A stretch of DNA of 64,000 nucleotides, taken from positions 372,001 to 436,000 of the forward strand of contig NZ_LT629690.1 in NCBI RefSeq assembly GCF_900102185.1, read 5' to 3'. The stretch's first letter is position 1, and each line of letters opens with the position of its first letter. Origin of the DNA: Terriglobus roseus (GTDB lineage Bacteria; Acidobacteriota; Terriglobia; Terriglobales; Acidobacteriaceae). Under the pieces are notes generated by a model. That model did not search any database, was not told the origin of the DNA, and worked only from the letters and a program-made list of their open reading frames with translations. Positions 52,480 to 60,696 of this stretch are shown piece after piece. Both the position numbers and the translations under genes were made by a program.

Positions 52480-52956
52480 ATGAAATCTCTTTTGCTCGCA
52501 GCTGCCTTGCTCACGCCCGTCTGCGCAGCTGCTCAGACGGCAGCCTCCGCCACACCCATGGCCACGCTCAACACCTTCGTCAACGCCTTCAACAAGGGCG
52601 ATATGGCTACGGTGCATGCCGTCCATGCAGCTGACGGCGTCACGATCATTGACGAGGATGCGCCGTACATCTGGCAGGGCAAAGGAGCGCTCGACGCATG
52701 GCTCGCCGTGTTGGACAACGTCGGCAAGACGAAGGGTGAGAGTGAAAATGCAGTGGCACTGCGTAAGCCGCAGGTGCTCAATGTCTCTGGTAACCGCGCC
52801 TATGCAGTTGTTCCGGTCGAGTACACATGGAAGGAAAAGGGCGTACCCATGCATGAACCCGCAACCATGACCGTCGTCCTCCACCGCGGACCCGCAGGTT
52901 GGAAGATCGATGCATGGTCATGGAACGGCACGCCGCCACAGCGCATCGGCAAATAG
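52480..52956 (+). CDS. Exported SnoaL/NTF2-like protein
   Basis: A 158-residue protein with a signal peptide (MKSLLLAAALLTPVCAAAQ) and an NTF2-like cone fold (LNTFVNAFNKGDMATVHAVHAADGVTIIDE and TMTVVLHRGPAGWKIDAWSWNG), as in DUF4440/SnoaL ketosteroid-isomerase-like proteins. AGGAG precedes the ATG. The ligand or reaction is unknown. It ends 3 nt before the convergent reductase gene. Confidence 0.85.
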   Translation: MKSLLLAAALLTPVCAAAQTAASATPMATLNTFVNAFNKGDMATVHAVHAADGVTIIDEDAPYIWQGKGALDAWLAVLDNVGKTKGESENAVALRKPQVLNVSGNRAYAVVPVEYTWKEKGVPMHEPATMTVVLHRGPAGWKIDAWSWNGTPPQRIGK

Positions 52957-52959
52957 TCG

Positions 52960-53604
52960 CTAGCGTTCCAGAACCACATGTGTGGCGGCCTCGGTCGCCA
53001 CATGTTCTTTCACACTGAATCCCAGCGAAGGCAGATCCAGTCCTGCCAACAGGTTCTCGCCACGCCCAAGCATCACCGGAGCCATCGCCAGGTGGACACT
53101 GTCCACAAGTCCCGCCTGCAGATACTGCCGAGCAGTCGAAACACCACCGCCAATGCGAACATGTTTGTCGCCTGCGGCCTGTTTCGCCTTCTCCAACGCC
53201 GATCCAATGCCATCCGTCACAAAGTAGAAGGTCGTCCCACCCTTCATCATAATCGGATCACGCGCATGATGAGTCAGCACAAAGGTAGGCACGTGATAAG
53301 GCGGCTCCTCACCCCACCACCCCTTCCAGCTATCGTCCGGCCATGGCCCACGCACCGGCCCAAACATATTGCGGCCCAGTATCCACGCACCATTTCCTTC
53401 CATCGCACGACGAGCAAAGATGTCATCCGCAGTATCCTCGCCGCTAACATCTTGCCCCTGCATGGCACGAAACGCCTTCGTAGGAAAGAACCACTGCATC
53501 AACTCCGGCCCACGCTTGCCCAGCGGATCATTCAAACTCTGCTCAATACCCGCACCAAATCCATCCAGCGAAACCGAAAACCCCGCAATCCGAACTTTCC
53601 CCAT
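52960..53604 (-). CDS. Dihydrofolate-reductase-family protein (RibD C-terminal type)
   Basis: A 214-residue NADPH-dependent reductase of the RibD-C/DHFR fold. VRIAGFSVSLDGFGAG at the start, GAWILGRNMFGPVRGPW, PTFVLTHHARDPIMMKGGTTF and the cofactor motif VRIGGGVSTARQYLQAGLVDSVHLAM are typical. The usual role of these stand-alone proteins is unclear; they are not the housekeeping FolA. It lies 7 nt after the POTRA-protein stop codon on the same strand, so the two may be co-transcribed. Confidence 0.9.
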   Translation of the reverse strand: MGKVRIAGFSVSLDGFGAGIEQSLNDPLGKRGPELMQWFFPTKAFRAMQGQDVSGEDTADDIFARRAMEGNGAWILGRNMFGPVRGPWPDDSWKGWWGEEPPYHVPTFVLTHHARDPIMMKGGTTFYFVTDGIGSALEKAKQAAGDKHVRIGGGVSTARQYLQAGLVDSVHLAMAPVMLGRGENLLAGLDLPSLGFSVKEHVATEAATHVVLER

Positions 53605-53611
53605 GTGGCCT

Positions 53612-54889
53612 CTACTTGTTGTTTGCGAAAAAAGTAATCGTCACATTCACCGTGTGTGTCTCTGGATGCGCCACAGAATCAAACTTTGCCGTGTACGGAG
53701 CCAGTGACCGCAGCGCCGTATTGTTCTGCAGGAACTTCTCCGCATAGACGGAATCCCACACAGCCCCTGCTTTCAACTTCCAGTTTGCGTCAAAGTCTTT
53801 CTGTGCCTGCCCCGACAAACCCGTAATGTGAACACTGTCCACATGATAAACCTGACCGGGCGAAATCGTCAGGTCGTAAGCCACCGTATGGTTCGCCGTG
53901 TCTGCTTTTAACGCAGGCACTATCGCGGCATCAACATACCCCTGCCGATGGTAAGCATCAAGAATCGGCTGATAGCTCTCACGCAACGCAGCCACGGATA
54001 CCGTATCGCCCGCATGCACCTTGTTGCCCTTCGCGAAATCATCCGCAGAGAACAGTGCAGTTCCAGGCCATGTAATCGAAGCCACACGGTACGGTTCTCC
54101 GGGAACAACCTGCGCAGCAACAGTAACGTTCGCCGAACCAGTCGCGCCATCTGCAACCGTGCGGCTTACATTGTCCAACTTCGCATCCACATAACCCGCA
54201 TTGCGATAAGCGCTTAATAGCGTGTCTGAAAGATGGCTATCAATGCCTTCATTGAACAGCGTGCCCACGAGTTGTCCAATCGACTTCCGTTCCCCCGGAG
54301 CCAGATCGGCACTCACACCGGTCAGCTTCACATTGCTCAAAACCAGTCGCGGCTCGGTCACGCGGAAGGCCACGGCGGCTGTTGGACGTTCCGGCGTAGA
54401 AGGCTTTTGAAAGCCCTCCACCTTGGCATTCACACCTTTAGCCTTCACCATCTCCTGCAACGCGTCTTGCACCTGCTGTTGCAGGTATCCTGCAGCGGGC
54501 AGCTTGTCTGCATAGAGAGGTACGCGCTGCTTCAATCCGGCTTCACGTTCTTCCGGTGTCAGCCATGCAATGTTTTCAAATGAAACGGGCAGCATCGTCG
54601 CAGGATCAGCAGGCTTCAGTTTGAAGATCACATCAATGCCGCTGGCCGCCCCATTCAACGACATTTCAATATCGCCAAACGCACCACTGTCCATAATGTG
54701 CTGCGCGGCGTCACTCATCTCTTTCTGGCCAATCTTCTGTCCAGGAGCCAAACCACTCGCAGCCTCAAGCTGCTTCTGCGTATAGGGAGCGCCACCCTGA
54801 AATACCATGCGCTTTACGGTGTACTGGGCAGAAAGGGAAGCAGCAGCCATGAGCATGGCCGCAGGAACAGCAAATCGAAGCGAAAGCAT
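53612..54889 (-). CDS. Exported POTRA-repeat protein without an outer-membrane barrel
   Basis: A 425-residue protein with a signal peptide (MLSLRFAVPAAMLMAAASLSAQ) followed by four or more POTRA-like repeats, e.g. VKRMVFQGGAPYTQKQLEAASG, LSNVKLTGVSADLAPGE, VASITWPGTALFSADDFAKG and VDSVHITGLSGQAQKDF. POTRA repeats normally precede the barrel of BamA/Omp85 proteins, but here the protein stops after them (VNVTITFFANNK), and the next frame is the complete reductase gene, so no barrel was lost by a recent frameshift. It is probably periplasmic and could interact with the Bam or Tam machinery. Confidence 0.82.
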   Translation of the reverse strand: MLSLRFAVPAAMLMAAASLSAQYTVKRMVFQGGAPYTQKQLEAASGLAPGQKIGQKEMSDAAQHIMDSGAFGDIEMSLNGAASGIDVIFKLKPADPATMLPVSFENIAWLTPEEREAGLKQRVPLYADKLPAAGYLQQQVQDALQEMVKAKGVNAKVEGFQKPSTPERPTAAVAFRVTEPRLVLSNVKLTGVSADLAPGERKSIGQLVGTLFNEGIDSHLSDTLLSAYRNAGYVDAKLDNVSRTVADGATGSANVTVAAQVVPGEPYRVASITWPGTALFSADDFAKGNKVHAGDTVSVAALRESYQPILDAYHRQGYVDAAIVPALKADTANHTVAYDLTISPGQVYHVDSVHITGLSGQAQKDFDANWKLKAGAVWDSVYAEKFLQNNTALRSLAPYTAKFDSVAHPETHTVNVTITFFANNK

Positions 54890-55019
54890 AGCGCCGAGTC
54901 TAACTGCACCACCCCTAAAAGGAAAAGACCACCGCGCGACGTGAATGAATCTATTTCCCTATTCGGGAACCTCATGCGATTTGTTAGATTTTTTCAGGAT
55001 TTAAATTTGAGGTTTGTCA

Positions 55020-55838
55020 GTGCGAAGCTCTAACTCGGCCGTGAGGATATCGATGCTGGTGGCGTTCGCATCCGTGACAATTTCACCCATAGGTTTCTTG
55101 GCTGCGCAAACTCCCCCTCAGAGCAAAAAGCTCGATCTCCAGCAACCTTTCCACGCACCTTCTGCTTGGCAGTTGGTCGTGACGGAAGGACCGCCTACAA
55201 AGGATTACGGAGATAACGACGCGCCTGGTGCATTGACCCTTTGTCTGCACAAAGGATCTTCTGGACCATGCGTATCGGGCCTAGTCACACCTCCGCTTCG
55301 TACCACTACGCCAGACGATCCCATTGCGTGGGAGCCGCACTATCTGCAGATTGCAAAGTTGGTATATCCGAGTGGACTGCAGGCGGCTCCTCTTCTATTG
55401 ATCGTCACCGGAAGCCTGAATGCCGGGAATGGAAATCAAATCGTCTCTACACAATTGATCTCCTATGACGCTGAGAAGGATATGTTTCAGCGCGTGTATC
55501 AAAAGAGCACAGGACACAACAACAACGAAGAGGTTCGCTTCGTTGATCACGGACTACTTCAAGGCAGCGTAATATCCGCGGAGCCGCAACAGCATCTTCC
55601 GTATGGCTACTGGATCGTGGTCAATCAACGGATGGGTGGTGAGTATCATCAGGTTCTGCGCTACGGTAGCGCCACTCGCTACAACGATGGCAACCAACTC
55701 TCAGTCATTGATTCCGAAATGCTAGCGATAGAACGGCGCCTTGGATTATGGAAACCAGGCGATCCGCTTCCCGTACCAGAGCATATGAAGAATTGCCTAA
55801 AGCCGGTCCTGCGTCATGACGAGCTATGGTGTCGATGA
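55020..55838 (+). CDS. Exported protein of unknown function
   Basis: A 272-residue protein with an N-terminal signal sequence (ISMLVAFASVTISPIGFLAAQ) and no recognised domain. The mature part is beta-rich, with HYLQIAKLVYPSGLQAAPLLLIVTGS and YWIVVNQRMGGEYHQVLRYGS. The start is GTG 55020, because GAGG (55009-55012) lies 7 nt upstream, while the TTG at 55014 has only 1 nt of spacing. A bidirectional terminator follows. Confidence 0.72.
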   Translation: MRSSNSAVRISMLVAFASVTISPIGFLAAQTPPQSKKLDLQQPFHAPSAWQLVVTEGPPTKDYGDNDAPGALTLCLHKGSSGPCVSGLVTPPLRTTTPDDPIAWEPHYLQIAKLVYPSGLQAAPLLLIVTGSLNAGNGNQIVSTQLISYDAEKDMFQRVYQKSTGHNNNEEVRFVDHGLLQGSVISAEPQQHLPYGYWIVVNQRMGGEYHQVLRYGSATRYNDGNQLSVIDSEMLAIERRLGLWKPGDPLPVPEHMKNCLKPVLRHDELWCR

Positions 55839-55859
55839 AAATAGCGATGTTGCTCACGA

Positions 55860-55887
55860 AAAAGGACTGCCGATCGGCAGTCCTTTT
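55860..55887. terminator. Bidirectional Rho-independent terminator
   Basis: AAAAGGACTGCC (55860-55871), GATC loop, GGCAGTCCTTTT (55876-55887), a 12-bp perfect stem with A and T runs, serving the two convergent genes. Confidence 0.95.
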
Positions 55888-55908
55888 GGTTCGACGCTGG
55901 TTAGAAAA

Positions 55909-56919
55909 CTACAGTTCAGCCAACGACGAAGCACCATACTTCAGGTACCAGGGCGAAGCCGCCTTAAGAGCCTCATTCACATTCTGAATGTTCTCCACGC
56001 CCGTGGTGTCCAGCCATGCTTCAAAGGCCGCCGCACCCTGCTGCGCGTAGATCTTGATGCCGTCGTACCACGTCGCACGACCGCACAGAACGCCATTGAA
56101 CTTCGTGCCGCTTTCACCCGCCAGCGCCAGCGTTTCAATGAAGATTGGATTGGTCACACCAGCCGAAAGATAGATGAACGGCTTGTCGGTAACAGTCTCG
56201 GCATCGCGGAAATACTGCAACGCTTGTGCACGCGTGTAAGCCGACTCACCTTTGAACGCCTTCGTGCCTTCCACGAACGTCATCTCAACGGGCACTTCCA
56301 CCTTCAGCACGTCCACACCATAGCGATCCTTGGTGAACTCTTCCATTGTCTTCGTCACAACGGAAGGCTTCTTGCGCGCATACTCCAGCGTCTTCTCGCC
56401 CTTGCCGGCTTCGTCATAACCAACCGGCTCCAGGAAGAAGGGAATGTCGTGCCAACGGCACTCATCGCCAATGCGCTCAATCCACGCCTGCTTCAGGTTG
56501 TTCACAGTCGCGTCTTCGTACGGAGTGTAGTACAGCAGAATCTTCACGCAGTCCGCGCCAGCTTCCTTCAGACGGCGAACGCTCCACAGGTCCAGCAGAT
56601 CCGGCAAGCGGCCCGGCGTGGTCGCATCGTAGCCGGTCTTTTCGTATGCCAGTAGCAAACCCGCGTCGTTACGCTGGCGCGCCGCAGGCAGACCATACTC
56701 CGGATCCAGCAGAATCGCCGACGCATACTTCGTCAGCGTCTTCGTTACCAGTTCCTTGAAGATGACCAGATCATCGCCCGATGCCGCCGAACCGCGTGCT
56801 GCGCCAATCGACTTCTGCAGCGATCCGCGCTGGTCCATCGCAGCTGCGGCAATCACGCCGCGCGCATCGGATACAGCCTTCAATCCCTTGATCTTTCCCG
56901 GTGTTGGCTTCGTTGCCAC
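55909..56919 (-). CDS. LacD-type tagatose-bisphosphate aldolase family protein
   Basis: A 336-residue class I aldolase of the DeoC/LacD family. Readable motifs are AAAAMDQRGSLQKSI, AILLDPEYGLPA, GADCVKILLYYTP and VDVLKVEVPVEM (candidate Schiff-base lysine). It cleaves a ketose bisphosphate to DHAP and glyceraldehyde-3-phosphate, if family function holds. The start is GTG 56919 because GGGAGG (56931-56926) is 6 nt upstream; ATG 56925, two codons earlier, touches the Shine-Dalgarno with no spacing. It lies 108 nt from the rph stop on the same strand. Confidence 0.9.
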   Translation of the reverse strand: MATKPTPGKIKGLKAVSDARGVIAAAAMDQRGSLQKSIGAARGSAASGDDLVIFKELVTKTLTKYASAILLDPEYGLPAARQRNDAGLLLAYEKTGYDATTPGRLPDLLDLWSVRRLKEAGADCVKILLYYTPYEDATVNNLKQAWIERIGDECRWHDIPFFLEPVGYDEAGKGEKTLEYARKKPSVVTKTMEEFTKDRYGVDVLKVEVPVEMTFVEGTKAFKGESAYTRAQALQYFRDAETVTDKPFIYLSAGVTNPIFIETLALAGESGTKFNGVLCGRATWYDGIKIYAQQGAAAFEAWLDTTGVENIQNVNEALKAASPWYLKYGASSLAEL

Positions 56920-56925
56920 TGTCAT

Positions 56926-56931
56926 CCTCCC
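56926..56931 (-). promoter_or_regulatory. Shine-Dalgarno that decides the aldolase start
   Basis: GGGAGG on the minus strand; spacing to GTG 56919 is 6 nt, and to ATG 56925 is 0 nt. Confidence 0.7.
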
Positions 56932-57027
56932 TTTTGAATCGGTTCATTATTCTATCGATGCGCGAACACCGCATGAAAGGTTCAACGCGGCTACATCGCG
57001 TCCCGAACCGATAAACGCGCGATCACA

Positions 57028-57768
57028 TTAGCCCTGCAGTAGTTCTTCCTGCAACTGGATAAGTTGTCGGATGCCGTTCTCTGCCAGGTCCAACATCTCG
57101 CCCAACTGCGCGCGCGAATACGGCACCTTCTCAGCAGTCGCCTGTGTCTCCACCAGCCCGCCAGAGGCCGTCATCACCACGTTCATGTCCACTTCGGCCT
57201 GCGAATCTTCCTCATACGCCAGATCCAGCAGAACCTGCCCGTCGACGATACCCACAGACGTCGCCGCCACCAGCTCCCGCATGGGCGACTTTGTCAGCGT
57301 TCCTGCCTTCACCAACCGGTTCAGCGCCAGTGCCAGCGCCGCACAGGCGCCTGTAATCGCTGCGGTACGGGTGCCGCCGTCAGCCTGGATCACGTCGCAA
57401 TCCAGCACAATCGACCGCTCACCCAGAGCCTTCAGGTCCACCACGCTCCGCAGGGAGCGCCCAATCAGCCGCTGAATCTCGTGCGTCCTGCCGCCAATCT
57501 TGCCGCGTTCGCTCTCTCGCGGCGTCCGGGTCAGGGTAGCCCTTGGTAACATGCTGTACTCGGCGGTAACCCACCCCTTGCCGCTATTCCGGAGCCATCC
57601 GGGCACCGTCGGCTCCACGGTGGCATTGCACAGAACACGGGTGTTCCCAACCTCGATCAATACCGAGCCTTCGGCCGTTGCCACGAAATCCCGGACCAGC
57701 CGGGTCGGGCGAAGCGCGTCTGCGCCACGATCGTTACTGCGAAAAATCACTTCTTTGCTCTCTCTCAT
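57028..57768 (-). CDS. rph: Ribonuclease PH
   Basis: A 246-residue phosphorolytic 3'-5' exoribonuclease that trims tRNA 3' ends. [72 protein letters not shown] and [19 protein letters not shown] are all typical. ATG 57768 has GGAG 6 nt upstream and gives the usual N-terminal length; ATGs further upstream would add unrelated residues. It is divergent from the regulator gene at 57946. Confidence 0.96.
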   Translation of the reverse strand: MRESKEVIFRSNDRGADALRPTRLVRDFVATAEGSVLIEVGNTRVLCNATVEPTVPGWLRNSGKGWVTAEYSMLPRATLTRTPRESERGKIGGRTHEIQRLIGRSLRSVVDLKALGERSIVLDCDVIQADGGTRTAAITGACAALALALNRLVKAGTLTKSPMRELVAATSVGIVDGQVLLDLAYEEDSQAEVDMNVVMTASGGLVETQATAEKVPYSRAQLGEMLDLAENGIRQLIQLQEELLQG

Positions 57769-57945
57769 CCTCTCCAGTATCACCGATGACGTCATGTACC
57801 GTGTTTTCATCAGTATTTGTTCCAAAATGGGAATATTTTTCCTCAAAGAACCACAATTACCACGTGTCCATCGTTCTGCTATCGGTTACTTTTGCGAGCA
57901 TTACTTAGGTCGCAATAGTACGTTAGTTGAGTAACCCCAAGAACG

Positions 57946-59532
57946 ATGCCCCAACCATTGAAACCCTTGAATCCCTTCCCGCGTCCCGCTCTTTCGGGTG
58001 AAAGGCTTGCGAGTACGTCCGTCTCAAAAATTTCCGGCAGCAAGAATATCGCCAGCGGCACGGCCACATTGCCGTCTGACCGTCCTGGTGAGGGAGAGCC
58101 TATTTCTCAGCTTGCGTCTGCTGACCCCAAGCTCGAACTTCTCGTTGCCGATGATGACCTTCCAGTGCTCAAAGCCTGTTGTGAAGTGGCCTCAGGCATG
58201 GGATTCTCCGTCCACGCCGCAAACAGTTCTCAGCAGGCGCGGGATGTCATGCGTCTCTATCCGATCGATGTCGTGCTGATGGACCTCCGCATGCCCGGTG
58301 GCGGTCTCTCGCTGCTGGAAGAGATTCGCCATGCTCGCCCTCGTACGGCTGTCGTCATCATGACGGCCTTTGCAACGGTGTCCTCAGCAGTGGAAGCCAT
58401 GCGTATGGGAGCCACGGATTACCTCACTAAGCCGTTCGCCATGGATGAACTCACCAACGTTTTGGAACGTGCCGGCCAACGCCGGTCCTTTGAAATGGAG
58501 GGCCAGCGCGTTCAGGGAAATCTGCGCGCCCAGGCCGGATTCGGGAATCTCGTCGGCCGTTCCCCGGAGATGGAAAAGCTCTACCGCATCATCTCCAAGG
58601 TCGCAAACGCAAATCATCCTGTGCTCATCCTGGGCGAGAGCGGTTCCGGCAAAGAAACGGTGGCGCGCGCCATCCATAGCAGTGGTCCGCTGGCTACCCG
58701 GGGATTTCACGTTCTGGAGTGCGGCCAGCTTGCGCCCGCGGTTCTGGAAAGCGAACTCTTCGGCTTCACTCGCGGTGCTTATACAGGTTTTGACCGTTCT
58801 CAGGAGCCTCTGTTGGCTCTGCCAGAAGGCGGCACCTTGTTCCTCGACGGCATCAGTGAAATGCCGTTGGATATGCAGTCGCGCTTGATGCGTGTTTTAC
58901 AGGATCGGCAGATCATCCCCCCGGGTGGAACACAGCCTAAACCGCTCACTGTGCGGGTGTTGGCCGGTTCCAGCCGTGATCTGGCCACACTCGTCGCACA
59001 GGGACAGTTCCGAAAGGATCTGTACTACCGGCTCAACGTTGTCAGTCTCCGCATTCCAGCTCTCAGGGAACGCCGGGAAGATATTCCGTTTCTGCTGGAA
59101 TACTTTCTCGAACGCATGCGTCGCGAGCGTGCCATCATCTATCGCTTCTCACCGGAAGCAATGGATGTGCTCGCTTCTTACGACTGGCCCGGAAATGTCC
59201 GCGAACTGGAAAGCGCAATTGAACGTGCGTGCGCTCTTTCCAGTGGACCCGTTCTTTACATGGGCGATCTACCCACGCAAATGCATCAGTTGGCGACTCC
59301 GGATTCCACCGCTGCGCTCACTCGCGTGGATGAACGTCGCTTACAACCTTCGGTTCCGGCTGCGGACCGTCCCTCGAATCCCATCGTCTCCATTGCGGAG
59401 CTCGAACGGGAGGCAATCCTTCACACAATTCGCCAGCTTCACGGCGACAAACTCATGGCAGCAAAATTACTTGGTATTGGGAAAACCACCCTGTACCGCA
59501 AACTCAAGGAATACGGTATCTCCGATATTTAA
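57946..59532 (+). CDS. Sigma-54-family response regulator with a degenerate ATPase core
   Basis: A 528-residue protein: a disordered N-terminal part (about 1-60), a receiver domain (LLVADDDLPVLKACC, phospho-acceptor Asp113 in VVLMDLRMPGGG), an AAA+ domain (Walker A GESGSGKE at 230-237) and a Fis-type helix-turn-helix (KLMAAKLLGIGKTTLYRKLK). Two key features are altered: the sigma-54-contact loop is GAYTGF at 277-282 rather than GAFTGA, and Walker B reads LFLDGIS, with Gly302 in place of the catalytic Glu. It may be an ATP-independent, phosphorylation-controlled DNA-binding protein. No kinase is adjacent. Confidence 0.9.
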   Translation: MPQPLKPLNPFPRPALSGERLASTSVSKISGSKNIASGTATLPSDRPGEGEPISQLASADPKLELLVADDDLPVLKACCEVASGMGFSVHAANSSQQARDVMRLYPIDVVLMDLRMPGGGLSLLEEIRHARPRTAVVIMTAFATVSSAVEAMRMGATDYLTKPFAMDELTNVLERAGQRRSFEMEGQRVQGNLRAQAGFGNLVGRSPEMEKLYRIISKVANANHPVLILGESGSGKETVARAIHSSGPLATRGFHVLECGQLAPAVLESELFGFTRGAYTGFDRSQEPLLALPEGGTLFLDGISEMPLDMQSRLMRVLQDRQIIPPGGTQPKPLTVRVLAGSSRDLATLVAQGQFRKDLYYRLNVVSLRIPALRERREDIPFLLEYFLERMRRERAIIYRFSPEAMDVLASYDWPGNVRELESAIERACALSSGPVLYMGDLPTQMHQLATPDSTAALTRVDERRLQPSVPAADRPSNPIVSIAELEREAILHTIRQLHGDKLMAAKLLGIGKTTLYRKLKEYGISDI

Positions 59533-59682
59533 TCGGGCATGACCGAAGCTTTAGCTTCGGCGCGCACTGTGGGGATGTCGTCTAACAAATTGTTTTTTTG
59601 TCGTACGGTTCTGGCTACCTTGGATGCTTTGCTTTTTTCTCTTCCCGATTTTCGTTAAAACCGTCGAGATGTGAGGCGGAAA

Positions 59683-60246
59683 ATGGAGAAGACAGTACTA
59701 ATCGTCACCGCCATGGAGGGCGCCGAGAACCTGGCTCGCGCGATCTCTCGTGAAGCGGATGCAATCGTTGAAATCGCCAGGAGCCGACGCGCTGCGTTGG
59801 CGCGTCTGCGGCGTGGTCCAGTCACCGCGCTGTTGTTGGATTCCGTCTTGCCTGATGCCGAGGTAACCACCTCGGACATTGTTTGGCAGAACGCGGATGG
59901 AGCTGTCCCGCTGGAGATCCCCCTGGCCAGCCTGGGAGCAATAGGAGTCGTGCGTCTCCTGCAAAGTGTTCTGGAAGGACGTCGTCAAGCGGAAACCGTA
60001 GGCCGAAAACAAGCCGCGGCAGCCGTTTCCGAGGAACTTCAATCCACGATTACCAGCCTCTTACTGGAAAGCGATCTTCTCTCTCGTGACAAGGCGCTCG
60101 CGCCAAGTCTCGCAGAGAAAGCACGCGTTGTAAGGGAGCTTGCAGACACGCTCCGATTGCGCCTTCGATCGGGATGCCCGGACTCTTCGCCGAGCTTGGG
60201 CTCTGTGATGTTCGCGCAGACATCTGAATCCGTGTACGCACGATAG
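59683..60246 (+). CDS. Pseudo-receiver protein of unknown function
   Basis: A 187-residue cytoplasmic protein. Its first half has the strand pattern of a receiver domain (KTVLIVTAMEGAENLARAIS, then VTALLLDSVLPD with an Asp at the phospho-acceptor position), but the N-terminal acidic pair that binds Mg2+ is missing. The second half (AAVSEELQSTITSLLLESDL and AEKARVVRELADTLRLRLR) looks like a two-helix dimerisation hairpin without the usual His. GAGG is 6 nt before ATG 59683. It follows the degenerate regulator by 150 nt and may act with it. Confidence 0.68.
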   Translation: MEKTVLIVTAMEGAENLARAISREADAIVEIARSRRAALARLRRGPVTALLLDSVLPDAEVTTSDIVWQNADGAVPLEIPLASLGAIGVVRLLQSVLEGRRQAETVGRKQAAAAVSEELQSTITSLLLESDLLSRDKALAPSLAEKARVVRELADTLRLRLRSGCPDSSPSLGSVMFAQTSESVYAR

Positions 60247-60251
60247 CCTGT

Positions 60252-60279
60252 CCCAGGTCCGCGAAAAGGCGGGCCTGGG
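60252..60279 (+). terminator. Hairpin after the pseudo-receiver gene
   Basis: CCCAGGTCC (60252-60260) and GGGCCTGGG (60271-60279) pair with one T-G pair, extended by GC. No T tract follows. Confidence 0.5.
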
Positions 60280-60389
60280 CGCCGCGACAAAGCGTCATCC
60301 TTACGCCTCTGCTATGCTGCCCAAGGCATCTGCACCCGCGGGGCCATTGAGAACCCGTACCCGCAGAAGAGAACGAAGGAGATCCACCC

Positions 60390-60620
60390 ATGTCTGAACA
60401 GGCCCCTGTAACCATCACCGTCCGCCCCAACGGCCCGCTCCGCGTGGAAGGCCACATCCGCCTCATCGACGCCGACGGCGCTGAATGGGATCTCACCGGC
60501 AAGCCCGCCGTATCCCTTTGCCGTTGCGGCGCCAGCGAAAAGCGCCCCTTCTGCGACGGTGCCCACAACCGCATCGGCTTCCAGTGCATGACCTCGCCCG
60601 GTAACCTCACCGGCAAGTAA
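60390..60620 (+). CDS. CDGSH iron-sulfur domain protein
   Basis: A 76-residue protein with one CDGSH-type [2Fe-2S] site: CRCGASEKRPFCDGAH has the three Cys and one His ligands. A very strong ribosome site (AAGGAGAT) lies 8 nt before the ATG, and an extended -10 (TGCTATGCT at 60310-60318) lies upstream. Such small proteins are electron-transfer or redox-sensing factors; no partner is evident nearby. A bidirectional terminator follows. Confidence 0.92.
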   Translation: MSEQAPVTITVRPNGPLRVEGHIRLIDADGAEWDLTGKPAVSLCRCGASEKRPFCDGAHNRIGFQCMTSPGNLTGK

Positions 60621-60637
60621 CGATCAACGAAACACGA

Positions 60638-60674
60638 AAATGCCCCGGACCTGAGAGATCAGCCCGGGGCATTT
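60638..60674. terminator. Bidirectional terminator after the CDGSH gene
   Basis: AAATGCCCCGG (60638-60648) and CCGGGGCATTT (60664-60674) form an 11-bp perfect stem, followed on the plus strand by CCTTTT. It serves the convergent S10 peptidase gene as well. Confidence 0.9.
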
Positions 60675-60696
60675 CCTTTTCGTTTGTACGTGACCC

